64,000 bases of DNA from Turicimonas muris (GTDB lineage: Bacteria > Pseudomonadota > Gammaproteobacteria > Burkholderiales > Burkholderiaceae_F): positions 248,001 through 312,000 of the forward strand of contig NZ_NHMP01000001.1 in NCBI RefSeq assembly GCF_002221595.1, given 5' to 3'. Shown one piece after another: positions 9,135 through 17,722 of this stretch. Both the position numbers and the translations under genes were made by a program. Every line of letters starts with the position of its first letter. The first letter of the stretch is position 1. Below the pieces are notes generated by a model. The model was not told where the DNA came from. It was given only the letters and a program-made list of their open reading frames with translations, and ran no database searches.

Positions 9135-9929
9135 ATGTTAGTACACCCAGAATTTGATCCTATTGCCTTCCATATCGGCTCATTCGGTATTCATTGGTAC
9201 GGTTTGATGTACCTTATCGGTTTTGCGCTTTTTTACACCCTCGGTCTCTATAGAAGCCGCCAGGCTTGGCGAGACATTACCAAAGAAAACCTGGAAGACC
9301 TGTTATTTCTGGGAATGATCGGCGTAATTCTCGGCGGACGGTTGGGATTCGTTCTTTTTTATCAGCCGGAATATTACTTGAGGCATCCGCTGCAGATTTT
9401 TGCGGTATGGCAGGGCGGCATGAGTGCACACGGCGGTTTTATCGGTGTGATTTTAGCTATTTGTTATTTTGCCTGGCGCAAAAAGAAATCTCCTTTGACT
9501 GTTGGCGACTTTGTGGCGCCGCTGGTTCCGCTGGGCTTTTTCTTCGGCCGTTTAGGAAACTTTATCAACGGGGAGTTGTGGGGAAGGGCTGCGGATCCGA
9601 ATTTTCCGTTAGCGATGATTTTCCCACAAGCAGAGGACAACATTCCGCGTCATCCTTCGCAGCTCTATGAAGCTACCGCTGAAGGCTTGATTTTATTTTT
9701 GATTGTTTGGATTTACTCGACTAAAGCAAGACCGAGAGGTGCTGTTTCCGGGCTTTTTTTCTTGGTTTATGGGGTAGGCAGATTTATTGTTGAGTTCTTC
9801 AGAGAACCCGATAGCTATCTCGGACTGCAGGCACTGTCCTTGTCGAGAGGACAGTGGCTGTGTATTCCTTTGATTGCTGCAGGTATCGGTTTGATGGCCT
9901 ACGCTTACCTCAAAAAAGAGAAGGCTTAG
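9135..9929 (+). CDS. lgt: Prolipoprotein diacylglyceryl transferase
   Basis: A 264-residue inner membrane enzyme that moves diacylglycerol from phosphatidylglycerol to the lipobox cysteine of prolipoproteins. Six to seven hydrophobic segments are visible. The signature GRLGNFINGELWGR lies around residues 138-151, and SAHGGFIGV carries the essential histidine. It would modify BamE and the small lipoprotein encoded elsewhere in this window. The stop codon overlaps the convergent reductase gene by three bases. Confidence 0.95.
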   Translation: MLVHPEFDPIAFHIGSFGIHWYGLMYLIGFALFYTLGLYRSRQAWRDITKENLEDLLFLGMIGVILGGRLGFVLFYQPEYYLRHPLQIFAVWQGGMSAHGGFIGVILAICYFAWRKKKSPLTVGDFVAPLVPLGFFFGRLGNFINGELWGRAADPNFPLAMIFPQAEDNIPRHPSQLYEATAEGLILFLIVWIYSTKARPRGAVSGLFFLVYGVGRFIVEFFREPDSYLGLQALSLSRGQWLCIPLIAAGIGLMAYAYLKKEKA

Positions 9930-10927
9930 CCACCGAAAGCATCGGAGAAGGTGCGGTCTTCTTTGAGGCCGCATCTGACAAACAAGTAGTCAGTGACGGA
10001 GTTAACCATCGGTGTGCTTCCGCACAAATAAGTATCGCAGTCTGTGAAGTCGCCGATAATTTCAGCCGCGTGCTTGGTGATTCTGCCTTTGAGCCCCGGC
10101 CAGTTTTCATCTTTGGAGACGACAGGGTAGAACTTAAAGGCCGGATAGCTTTCTGCTAAAGATTCCAGTTCAGATAAGAATGCCAAATCTTTGGCGTGAC
10201 GGACACCCCAGAAAAGAGAAATGCCTCTGCCTTTCAAGTCATCGTTAGTTTTGAGCGTACGAAGAATGCTCATTACCGGGGCAATTCCTGTGCCTGTTAC
10301 TAGGAAGACGGCTTTCTTATCTTTCGGGGTATTAAAAGTGAAAGTTCCGAAAGGAGCTTCCGCTTTTAGGATGTTGCCTTCCTTGACGGTACCGTTGAAG
10401 AGAAGTCCGGTGAATAATCCGTTGCTGACGTGACGGATGTAAAGGTCAGCGGTAGTTTGCTGAACAGCAGGAGAAGCAAAAGAGTAGCTTCTAGAGTCGC
10501 CGTTCGGCAAAAGAATGTTGATGACCTGACCGGCTTCAAAGTCGAATTTCTGACCGTCTACGCGTTCAATGGTCATACTAAGGATCTCGTCGCTGACCTT
10601 AACGATCTTGACGATTTTTACATCGAACCGGTTTGCTGATTTTTTTGTTCTTCTGGCGTTTTTAGCTTCGATTATAAGGTCAGTTGCCGGGACCGCAGTA
10701 CAAAGAAGAATCATGCCTTTTTTTTTGTCTTCTTCAGTCAGGGCAAGAGGCTTCTTTGAGTAGTTAACTTCGCCGGAGCAGAGTTTGCTTTTACAAGCTC
10801 CGCAAGCACCCATTCTGCAGCCTAATGTCAGCAGGACTCCATTTTTTTCAGCCGCTTGACTGATGGTCTCTCCATCCTCGGCCACAAAATTGATATTGGA
10901 ATCTGCGATTTGAATTTTGTGAGACAT
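9926..10927 (-). CDS. Ferredoxin-fused NAD(P)H:flavin oxidoreductase (AscD/RfbI or phenol hydroxylase reductase type)
   Basis: About 333 residues with three domains. The N-terminal plant-type 2Fe-2S ferredoxin domain shows CRMGACGACKSKLC plus a later LLCTA cysteine. An FAD-binding domain follows with RSYSFAS, then an NAD-binding domain with GTGIAPVMSIL and, near the end, CGSTPMVNSV. Proteins of this build pass electrons from NAD(P)H via FAD and the iron-sulfur cluster to a partner. In Burkholderiales the orthologue at such a locus is often called CDP-6-deoxy-delta-3,4-glucoseen reductase, but its real partner is unknown and none is encoded next to it. The start is taken at ATG 10927; a GTG three codons earlier is possible. 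Confidence 0.8.
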   Translation of the reverse strand: MSHKIQIADSNINFVAEDGETISQAAEKNGVLLTLGCRMGACGACKSKLCSGEVNYSKKPLALTEEDKKKGMILLCTAVPATDLIIEAKNARRTKKSANRFDVKIVKIVKVSDEILSMTIERVDGQKFDFEAGQVINILLPNGDSRSYSFASPAVQQTTADLYIRHVSNGLFTGLLFNGTVKEGNILKAEAPFGTFTFNTPKDKKAVFLVTGTGIAPVMSILRTLKTNDDLKGRGISLFWGVRHAKDLAFLSELESLAESYPAFKFYPVVSKDENWPGLKGRITKHAAEIIGDFTDCDTYLCGSTPMVNSVTDYLFVRCGLKEDRTFSDAFGG

Positions 10928-10982
10928 ATTAGTCACTTATCATGCAAAAATAAACGCTCTGGATTATACCAAAGCGTTTATT

Positions 10983-11175
10983 AGGTCCCCCGCTTGAACC
11001 GTCCGACTTGTGTCCTGAACCGAAGGTTCAGGGTGGACGCCTCTGACTAGTCTTAGGAGCAGCAGCGCGTGCCGCTCAACAGAGAGGAAGCCAAGTTAGC
11101 ATCCATACGATTTAGTATTGGTTCAAAGAACAACCAGTCGCTAATCGTATTCCGCAGGGGATGGACTTATTGTAT
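10983..11175 (-). ncRNA. ssrS: 6S RNA
   Basis: The 300 bases behind zapA carry no reading frame but a structured RNA on the same strand. The ends pair through CCCCUGC (minus strand, about 11160-11154) with GCGGGGG (about 10993-10987). Close to the 3' end is a hairpin of the form CCUGAACC-UUCG-GGUUCAGG, like the conserved GAACC/GGUUC hairpin of 6S RNA. The position directly downstream of zapA is the classic site of ssrS in gamma- and betaproteobacteria. 6S RNA binds sigma-70 RNA polymerase in stationary phase. The exact ends are estimates. Confidence 0.78.
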
Positions 11176-11237
11176 GAGTGAAACTTCTAGAAGTAAATAG
11201 ATGAAGCCTCTAATTGAGCTTTTGATAATTTTTCGTT

Positions 11238-11543
11238 TCAGTATGACTGAGTTCGCTTAAGTGTATCCTGGCAGAAAATCAGCAGCGATTCCAGCTTCTT
11301 TTCAACATCAGGAGGCACTGCTGCAGAGGTTGAATCTCTTGAATAAATGAGTTGAAGGATGGCGTAAAGCAGGATGCGGGTTTGCTTATTGGGAGTAAGG
11401 ATGAGGTCTTTGCCTTGGTTTACATTTCGAACTGCCTGATTAATTTCGTTTACAGCTTTTTCGATTAACGGCAGGTCTTCCGGTTCCAACTGCAGTGCGA
11501 GTTGGACACCTTGGATGTTGAATGTTTTAGGTACGGAACTCAT
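11238..11543 (-). CDS. zapA: Cell division protein ZapA
   Basis: A 101-residue ZapA-family protein that bundles FtsZ filaments at the Z ring. The N-terminal beta-rich part (KTFNIQGVQLALQLEPEDLP) is followed by a long helix for dimerisation and tetramerisation. The gene starts four bases inside the end of the upstream coiled-coil gene, and 6S RNA follows downstream, the usual arrangement. Confidence 0.88.
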   Translation of the reverse strand: MSSVPKTFNIQGVQLALQLEPEDLPLIEKAVNEINQAVRNVNQGKDLILTPNKQTRILLYAILQLIYSRDSTSAAVPPDVEKKLESLLIFCQDTLKRTQSY

Positions 11544-11782
11544 GAGGTTTTCTTGGTTGACTCAATGATGGAATCGATCTTCTGAATGTTGGCATTGATA
11601 TCCTGTACTGCAATATCGATCTTTTCCCGCAACGAGACTATCTCGTCATTTTGTTTTTGAATTTCGATACTCTGCCTCGCAGCCTTTTCAAATAGTCTTT
11701 GGTTTTCCAGCTGCAGCTGTTGGAGGCGGATAGCCATTTGGTGGATCGCCTCCTCCAGTTTCCGGACCGTGTCAGAAACCAT
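11540..11782 (-). CDS. Small coiled-coil protein (ZapB-like / TIGR02449 type)
   Basis: An 80-residue, almost entirely helical protein with heptad-like spacing (VRKLEEAIHQMAIRLQQLQL and onwards). Small coiled-coil proteins of this type lie directly before zapA in many Betaproteobacteria and are thought to act in the Z-ring network like ZapB. That role is inferred from position and predicted structure only. It overlaps zapA by four bases and lies five bases after dapB, suggesting one leftward operon bamE-dapB-this gene-zapA. Confidence 0.7.
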   Translation of the reverse strand: MVSDTVRKLEEAIHQMAIRLQQLQLENQRLFEKAARQSIEIQKQNDEIVSLREKIDIAVQDINANIQKIDSIIESTKKTS

Positions 11783-11787
11783 CAGGA

Positions 11788-12594
11788 TTAGTTATCCTTT
11801 AAGCCAAGAACGTCTGCCATGTTGTAGAGGCCGTTGTGCTTGCCGATTAAAAATGCTGCGGCTTTTAAGGCTCCTTGAGCGTAGCCTTCACGCGAAGCGG
11901 AAAGATGAGCTATTTCGATTCTTTCTCCTTTACCGGCAAAGATAACGCGGTGGTCACCTACCACATCGCCACCGCGAAGAACGGCAAATCCGATGGAGCC
12001 TTTAACACGCGGACCGGTGTGTCCATGGCGAGTCCATTCAGCAACATCTTCAAGTTTCTGTCCGCGGGCCTCCGCTATTACACGGCCCATTTCAACGGCA
12101 GTGCCGCTTGGCGCGTCTACCTTGCGGTTGTGATGCATTTCCACGATTTCACAATCGTAATCCGGCATGAGCTTAGCGGCTTCAGCAAGGAGTTTGAAAG
12201 TAACATTTACACCAGTGCTCATGTTCGGGGCAAAAGCGATTGGAATGACTTTAGCAGTTTCGTCGATCAGATTTTTTTGTTCAGCAGAAAAACCTGTGGT
12301 GCCGATAACCATTGCTATTTTGTCCTCACCGCAGACTTTGAGGTAACCGACGGTTCCTTCAGGTCGTGTGAAGTCAATCAGAACTTGAGCGCCGGAGACT
12401 TTAATGCAAGCTGTATCAGCGGTGATTTTTACGTTGCTTTCTTTTCCTAAGAAAGCAACGGCATCCTGTCCGATGGAAGAAGAGCCGGCATGATCCAATG
12501 CGGCGACAAGTTCAAATTCCGGATGATTCATGATCGCTTCAATGAGCATTTTGCCCATTTTTCCGCTGGCTCCTGAGATGGCTGTTTTAATCAT
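11788..12594 (-). CDS. dapB: 4-hydroxy-tetrahydrodipicolinate reductase
   Basis: A 268-residue DapB, which reduces hydroxy-tetrahydrodipicolinate with NAD(P)H in the lysine and diaminopimelate pathway. The N-terminal Rossmann motif GASGKMGKML (residues 8-17), the TTGF motif, and the substrate-binding signature EMHHNRKVDAPSGTA at about residues 153-167 are all present. Its ATG overlaps the bamE stop codon (TAATG), indicating coupling. Length and motifs are normal. Confidence 0.95.
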   Translation of the reverse strand: MIKTAISGASGKMGKMLIEAIMNHPEFELVAALDHAGSSSIGQDAVAFLGKESNVKITADTACIKVSGAQVLIDFTRPEGTVGYLKVCGEDKIAMVIGTTGFSAEQKNLIDETAKVIPIAFAPNMSTGVNVTFKLLAEAAKLMPDYDCEIVEMHHNRKVDAPSGTAVEMGRVIAEARGQKLEDVAEWTRHGHTGPRVKGSIGFAVLRGGDVVGDHRVIFAGKGERIEIAHLSASREGYAQGALKAAAFLIGKHNGLYNMADVLGLKDN

Positions 12595-13109
12595 TATTGA
12601 GCTTCCTTGTCAGTGGAGGAGACTGTAGAATTTTGTTCTTGAATTACAGGTTTTGCTTGAGCAGAGGTATCAGCAGAAGCCTCTTTTTCTTTTTTCATAT
12701 CCTCGTTACGCTTGATGGAGCTTTCTCTGGCTCTTTCGCCTAAGATCATGAGGTCAACATCGGTTTCATCAGGCATTTTATCTGCCTTGAAGCTTTCGAC
12801 TTTTCCATTGTCATCGAAATATACCTGGAGCTTGCGGATCTGGGTTTCTCCGATCCGCGGATTTAGGTAATAGATGTAGTCCCATTCATTTTTGTGGAAA
12901 GAGCTGATCAGGGTTGGTGTTCCAAGAAGAAAGATTACCTGATTTTTAGTCATACCCTCATGAAGAGACTCGAGCATTTCGCTAGTCACCACGTTTCCCT
13001 GATGAACGTCAGGGCGGTATGGTTTCAAATAACCCGGAAGGCTGTCAGTAGAGCAACCGCTAATTAAACATACGGATGAGATAGCCGCAACTGCAAAAAA
13101 TCGTTTCAT
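12594..13109 (-). CDS. bamE: Outer membrane assembly lipoprotein BamE (SmpA/OmlA)
   Basis: A 171-residue lipoprotein. The signal peptide ends in the lipobox LISGC with Cys19 as the lipidated residue. The mature part has the SmpA/OmlA fold, including LHEGMTKNQVIFLLGTP and WDYIYYL. BamE stabilises the BamABCD complex that inserts beta-barrel proteins, such as the autotransporter in this window, into the outer membrane. A charged C-terminal tail of about 50 residues extends beyond the core domain. It is divergent from fur with 72 bases between the starts, as in many Betaproteobacteria. Confidence 0.93.
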   Translation of the reverse strand: MKRFFAVAAISSVCLISGCSTDSLPGYLKPYRPDVHQGNVVTSEMLESLHEGMTKNQVIFLLGTPTLISSFHKNEWDYIYYLNPRIGETQIRKLQVYFDDNGKVESFKADKMPDETDVDLMILGERARESSIKRNEDMKKEKEASADTSAQAKPVIQEQNSTVSSTDKEAQ

Positions 13110-13181
13110 GAGTTGAATTTAATGGACAATATAGTAACAGGCTGTATGATAGCTAACTAAGGATAGAAATGGAAAGGCTAA

Positions 13182-13640
13182 ATGATAAAGAAAACATTCA
13201 ATCCGGCAAATCCCTTTGATCTTAAAGATCTAGGATTGAAGGCGACCGGGCCAAGATTAAAAATTTTAGATCTTTTTATTAAGAATGCAGACTCCGGTAA
13301 GAAACGTCATATGAGTGCCGAGGAGGTTTACCGTACTCTCGTTCAAGAAGGTGAAGATGTTGGTTTAGCAACGGTATACCGCGTACTAGCACAGTTCGAA
13401 GCTGCAGGTATTCTTGTACGCCGTACCTTTGATAAAGACAACGCTTTATTTGAGCTTAACGACAATCATCACCACGATCATTTGATTTGCGTCAGCTGCG
13501 GCAAAGTCGAAGAGTTTGTGGATCCAGAGATTGAAGAAAAGCAAAAAGAGATTAGCAAGAAACACGGTTTCAGTTTAGTCCATCATTCCATGGCTCTCTA
13601 CGGACTATGTGCAGACTGCCAGAAAAAAGAAGCTAAGTAA
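13182..13640 (+). CDS. fur: Ferric uptake regulator Fur
   Basis: A 152-residue Fur repressor. The N-terminal winged helix covers [16 protein letters not shown] to [19 protein letters not shown]. The dimerisation domain carries the metal ligands in [14 protein letters not shown] (residues about 100-113) and a second pair, CADC, near the end. Fur binds Fe2+ and represses iron uptake genes. The start is preceded by AAGG about 10 bases upstream. It is divergent from bamE. Confidence 0.95.
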   Translation: MIKKTFNPANPFDLKDLGLKATGPRLKILDLFIKNADSGKKRHMSAEEVYRTLVQEGEDVGLATVYRVLAQFEAAGILVRRTFDKDNALFELNDNHHHDHLICVSCGKVEEFVDPEIEEKQKEISKKHGFSLVHHSMALYGLCADCQKKEAK

Positions 13641-13747
13641 AAAGCAAAAGACATTCTTTGATTTGCAGAAAGATTAGAGGAGCGGGAAGAAGCGAGAATT
13701 TTTCTAACCCGAACTTTATTGGTCCTAGACTATATTAGAGGTTAAAA

Positions 13748-13800
13748 AGAGAGGTGGTTTAGGATAGCCTAGCAAACCGATTAGTGCTCTATCTTTTTTT
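13748..13800 (+). terminator. Structured terminator, possibly the 3' end of a small RNA, downstream of fur
   Basis: A branched hairpin is followed by a run of seven T residues (13794-13800). The outer stem is AGAG with CTCT, the next is GGTTT with AAACC, and the innermost is AGG with CCT. It starts 108 bases after the fur stop, farther than usual, so it could end a long fur 3' UTR or a separate short transcript. No reading frame fits the stretch. Confidence 0.45.
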
Positions 13801-13875
13801 AGGTAGGGGCTTTTTCATTAAAGTCTCTGCGTAATGTTTTTGATTGATACATGGTATTAAGACAAATAATTTGAA

Positions 13876-13908
13876 AGCGACTCATTGTTAATTTAACAAT
13901 GAGCCGCT
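13876..13908 (-). terminator. Long inverted repeat behind the dipeptidase gene, probable terminator
   Basis: The stem agcg-a-ctcattgttaa pairs with ttaacaatgag-c-cgct almost perfectly over the full 33 bases, twelve bases after the dipeptidase stop codon on the minus strand. The bases after it in that direction are T-rich but hold no clean T run, so it may be a transcript-stabilising hairpin rather than a strict intrinsic terminator. Confidence 0.6.
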
Positions 13909-13919
13909 GATTCCAAAGC

Positions 13920-15719
13920 TTACTTAATTAAAGCAGTGCCAAAACCTGCAATAGGTTTGTTTTTGGCTTCGGAATAAAGCCAAACATCATAAATAGCGCC
14001 TGGAAGCATGTCTTTGGCTACATCTTTAGCTGTGAAAGTAAAGACGATATCTTCAACGCCGTCACCGTTAACATCTTTGACTTCAGAAGAAGACGGCTTT
14101 GCCAGAGAAGTTAAGCTGACTTTGCCGCCAACGGAAGAACGTCCCGGACCTGCAACAGTCTTGGCAAGATTAACCTCTTTAACCTTGAGCTTCTTGTCGC
14201 CAAGCAACGCAATAGTTACGTTTTCGTCGCCTTTTGAATTGATTGAATCCGCAAGCACTAAGACTTCATGAGGAGAAAGTTTTTCGAAAGCTTCTTGCAT
14301 GGCTTCCTGAGCTTTGTCAAATTTTTCAACATTCTTGGAATGAAGCCATTCCTGTGCCTTTTGAGGAGAAATCTTGGCCAACTCTTTTGCTGTCTCTAAT
14401 TCTTTTGCAACTGTTTTGCCGAGTTCTTTTTCTAAAGAACGGACCTGCTTCATATTCTTTTCATATGCCTGATGAATGTATTCGATGGCATTGGAAGTAT
14501 TGATGAAGGACCAGACAGGCCAATCCGGATTGTAGTTGAAGCTTTCCGGTTTGGCATTGAAATGCTGTTTTGTCGCTTCATCCCAGGTCAAGAAGGCTGT
14601 CGCCTGAGCCGGTTTTGCTACTGGATAAAGCGGAACATACGGTGTTTCGCTTGGTCTGGCCAACGTTTTGTATGCTTGGATGAAAAGCGGGTTGGAGTCC
14701 ATCACATATACGACGGATTCGTGAGTTGTCGGTCTGGAAATGCCGAAGCCTTTTTCGTGGTACCACTCTCCGGCTTTTCCGTCTTCTTTGGAGTCGGCAC
14801 GAAGAATTTTCTTCACGTCTTCAACGCCGAACTTCTTGTTCGGTACTACACTATAGGGGAACTCATCGGCGGAGTTGAAGGTCTTTCCTGTGATTTTCTT
14901 CCAAGCAATCTGGTTTCTGGAGAAATTGTATTGAGCTTCTCTCAGCTTGGCAGGCTGGTAGGCCTCACGGAAATTGAAGTCTGTCCATTGACCTTCTACC
15001 GCTGGTTTGTATTTGCCGTCTTTGATGGCTTTTTCCACTAAGCCCGGAGACACCATAACGCCGTCTTTGTCCGTGACGTCGACTTTGTTCATCATGAAAT
15101 TGTTCGGAATATAGACGACTTCATTGTCTTTGACTTTGCGGGCAACCCATTTGTTGCCTTGGTGGATAGCCAATTGCCACACTTCTTTAGGATCCGCAAT
15201 GGTGTAAGTACGTCCATTGGAAAAGTAGCCGTATTTGTCGAGCAGATCAGTGGCAATCTTGATAGCTTCTCTGGCTGTTGTCGCTCTTTCAGCCATAATT
15301 CTTCGAATGCCGTAGCCGACACCGCCGTCTTTAACTTTTTCTTTGTTTTCCGGGAAGATTTGAGAACAAGCGTTGGAAACGATAGTTACGCCTTTTTCAT
15401 TGACAAAGCCGTCCGAGAAAGAAGCTCCTGTCGGTGAAAAGGTTTGAGTCCAATAGAAGCCGAGCGTTTTTTCTGCCTGAGGAATTTCAGCGGCAGATTT
15501 TTCGAACTTAATCATCTCGCCGGCTTTGTGTGTTTGAGCCGGCACCCAATGCTGCTGAGCAATGATTCGTCCGCCGTTGTCTTCGTTATGTCCGATAATC
15601 ACGGTGCCGGTTTTACTAACGTCTTTTCCGACGATGATAGTAGAGCAGGCGAGAGCATTAGCACCGAAGGCAATAGCTGCTGATGCGATCGCAACTGATA
15701 GTAAAGACTTTGAAAACAT
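13920..15719 (-). CDS. Secreted C69-family dipeptidase
   Basis: A 599-residue N-terminal nucleophile peptidase of family C69 (PepD type). A signal peptide ends in GANALA, placing Cys25 (CSTIIVGKD) at the new N-terminus, where it would serve as the catalytic nucleophile. GHNEDNGG follows and is typical of the family. The core covers about residues 25-480; a C-terminal beta-rich region with EVKDVNGDGVEDIVFTF resembles a small calcium-binding or immunoglobulin-like domain. It probably cleaves dipeptides in the periplasm. The gene stands alone with a long leader upstream and a large hairpin downstream. Confidence 0.88.
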   Translation of the reverse strand: MFSKSLLSVAIASAAIAFGANALACSTIIVGKDVSKTGTVIIGHNEDNGGRIIAQQHWVPAQTHKAGEMIKFEKSAAEIPQAEKTLGFYWTQTFSPTGASFSDGFVNEKGVTIVSNACSQIFPENKEKVKDGGVGYGIRRIMAERATTAREAIKIATDLLDKYGYFSNGRTYTIADPKEVWQLAIHQGNKWVARKVKDNEVVYIPNNFMMNKVDVTDKDGVMVSPGLVEKAIKDGKYKPAVEGQWTDFNFREAYQPAKLREAQYNFSRNQIAWKKITGKTFNSADEFPYSVVPNKKFGVEDVKKILRADSKEDGKAGEWYHEKGFGISRPTTHESVVYVMDSNPLFIQAYKTLARPSETPYVPLYPVAKPAQATAFLTWDEATKQHFNAKPESFNYNPDWPVWSFINTSNAIEYIHQAYEKNMKQVRSLEKELGKTVAKELETAKELAKISPQKAQEWLHSKNVEKFDKAQEAMQEAFEKLSPHEVLVLADSINSKGDENVTIALLGDKKLKVKEVNLAKTVAGPGRSSVGGKVSLTSLAKPSSSEVKDVNGDGVEDIVFTFTAKDVAKDMLPGAIYDVWLYSEAKNKPIAGFGTALIK

Positions 15720-15979
15720 AGTTCCTCCTTGAGATTGAAGTGATTTGATGGAAATTCTTTGATTTCCAATGAGCGAAGGATCCCTATTTTCAATCCTCCA
15801 TTCACACGCTCATCCTACCGCTTCTCGAGAAAATTAGGAAGGAAAATTCGACACCGAGAAATATATTGCCTTTCGACCAAATATCAGATATGTCGAAAGT
15901 AGAATTGGATAGTCTAAGAATTGTTTGATTCTGGGTTTTGTCTTTTCTTCGCTTGGAAATGACGAGAACAGGAAATGCC
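15720..15979. other. Intergenic region between dipeptidase and recN
   Basis: This stretch should hold the dipeptidase promoter on the minus strand. The ribosome binding site AAGGAGG lies directly before its start. No coding sequence is convincing here; the short frames are AT-rich and lack ribosome binding sites. Confidence 0.4.
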
Positions 15980-16021
15980 AAAAAAGAAAGATGCCGTCTG
16001 AAGAATCTTCAAACCGGCATC
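15980..16021 (-). terminator. Rho-independent terminator of the nadK-recN operon
   Basis: On the minus strand a 7-bp stem GATGCCG / CGGCATC (16021-16015 with 15996-15990) encloses an inner GAAGA/TCTTC pairing. A T-rich tract (TTTCTTTTTT) follows. It lies 43 bases after the recN stop. Confidence 0.85.
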
Positions 16022-16063
16022 CATCAATTCTTTTTACTGCAAAAGAGCAGAAGAATCAGTCAA

Positions 16064-17722
16064 TTATCCTTGATGGAGCATTTCCTTCGCATGCTCGCGA
16101 GTCACTTCCGTAATCTTCAAGCCGCCCATCATTCTGGATATTTCTTCGACTCTTTCTTCCGGAGTCAGCAAAGTAATTCGAGAAGAGGGTGCTTTGTCCT
16201 TATCAGATTGAACTTTTTCAATCCTGAAATGATTCTCTGCGCATCCCGCAACTTGCGAAAGATGCGTTACGCACAATACTTGTTGATGAGAACCCAGAGT
16301 CTTCAGCAGTCTGCCAACGGTTTCTGCGACAGCCCCGCCTATGCCGGTATCAACTTCGTCAAAAATCAAAGTATCAACGGTTGCCGTACTGGAGTCGGTA
16401 ACGGCAATCGCTAAGCTGATGCGAGCAAGTTCACCGCCGGAGGCAACTTTAATTAAAGGACGCGGAGCCACGCCCGCATGGCCGGCTACTAAAAATTCAA
16501 CGGAGTCAGTTCCGTTAGGACCAGGATGTTCTGTGTTCTGTACTGAAATTTCGAATTTTCCGCCTTCCATTGCCAGTGTTTGCATGGCTTTTGTAATCTG
16601 TCTTTCCATGCTTTGCGCACCTTTTTTACGGTATTTTGAAAGTTCTGCAGCCAAGGCATCATAGATTTCTTTGGCTTCTTTAACCTTTTGTTCCAGAGCT
16701 GTTAAATCACCAAGTTCTTCGAATTCGTGAGCTTTCTTTTTAGCTGACAGGTATTCGTTGTAAAGTTGTTCCGGTTCCAGATGGTACTTAGATGCCATCC
16801 TGATGTAGTCGGAAAGACGTGTATCTAATTCTGCAAATCTGGATTCGTCAAAGTCTGTGCGGGAAAGATAATGTTCAATATCGTCTGACGCAGAATCAAT
16901 AATTTCTCGGGCATCTGTCAGAGCGTTGTAAATCTTTTCCAGTTTTTGATCAGTGTCGATAACCTCACCGAGCCTGTCTAAGGCCGTGTCAATCATACTG
17001 AGGACGCTGGAGTCTTCTTCAGTCAACAGTCCTCGGCTGCTCTGACAAGCTTCCAAAATATCTGTTGCCCTCGACAGACGTGTGTGTTCTTCATTAATCG
17101 AGGCCCATTCATTTTTGGAAGGGCCAAGGTCTTTCATGTCTTCCAAGAACCAGCGGATTCTTTCCAGTCGTTCCGCATTCAAAGAAGCTTCTTCTTTGGC
17201 TTTTCTTAACTTTGCTTGGGCAGTAGAAAGTTCATCCCAAGCACGTCTTATCTTGATGAGTTTGGGACCGAGCTTGCAGTAGCCGTCAAGCATTTGAAGC
17301 TGAGCGCCGCGTCTTAGCAGTGATTGGTGAGCATGCTGACCATGGATAAGTACAAGCAGGCTACTCAAATCTTTGAGCTGAGCCAGCGTAGAAGGATAAC
17401 CGTTAATCCATGCTCTGCTTTTGCCGGAAATATCCAAAGTCCGGCGAATAATTAATTCTTCTTCACCGTTATCGAGTTCTCTGTCATCCAACCATTCTTT
17501 GATTTCCGGTGAAACGGAGAAAGAGGCCGAAAGATCACTTTTATCACATCCCTGACGAATGAACTCGGTGTCCGAACGAGCACCGAAAAGGAGCTGTAAT
17601 GCATCTATCAAAATAGATTTTCCAGCTCCTGTTTGCCCTGTTAAGGCAGTGAACCCCATGGGAAGTTCAAGTTCTAAATGTTCGACAATTACAAAATTTC
17701 TTATATTCAGAGAGGTAATCAT
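16064..17722 (-). CDS. recN: DNA repair protein RecN
   Basis: A 552-residue SMC-like ATPase for double-strand break repair. It has an N-terminal Walker A (GQTGAGKS, residues 28-35), a long central coiled coil, and a C-terminal ABC signature and Walker B region (VASGGELARISLAIAV, LIFDEVDTGIGG). The length matches the family. The ATG overlaps the nadK stop by four bases, the usual nadK-recN coupling. Confidence 0.95.
   Translation of the reverse strand: MITSLNIRNFVIVEHLELELPMGFTALTGQTGAGKSILIDALQLLFGARSDTEFIRQGCDKSDLSASFSVSPEIKEWLDDRELDNGEEELIIRRTLDISGKSRAWINGYPSTLAQLKDLSSLLVLIHGQHAHQSLLRRGAQLQMLDGYCKLGPKLIKIRRAWDELSTAQAKLRKAKEEASLNAERLERIRWFLEDMKDLGPSKNEWASINEEHTRLSRATDILEACQSSRGLLTEEDSSVLSMIDTALDRLGEVIDTDQKLEKIYNALTDAREIIDSASDDIEHYLSRTDFDESRFAELDTRLSDYIRMASKYHLEPEQLYNEYLSAKKKAHEFEELGDLTALEQKVKEAKEIYDALAAELSKYRKKGAQSMERQITKAMQTLAMEGGKFEISVQNTEHPGPNGTDSVEFLVAGHAGVAPRPLIKVASGGELARISLAIAVTDSSTATVDTLIFDEVDTGIGGAVAETVGRLLKTLGSHQQVLCVTHLSQVAGCAENHFRIEKVQSDKDKAPSSRITLLTPEERVEEISRMMGGLKITEVTREHAKEMLHQG

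Noticed and set aside
11875-12450. Long plus-strand frame opposite dapB
   Set aside because: It is the antisense shadow of dapB, whose motifs are unmistakable; it has no ribosome binding site and no family match.
14472-15041. 189-codon plus-strand frame inside the dipeptidase gene
   Set aside because: It lies entirely opposite the C69 dipeptidase coding sequence and has biased, cysteine-rich composition typical of shadows.
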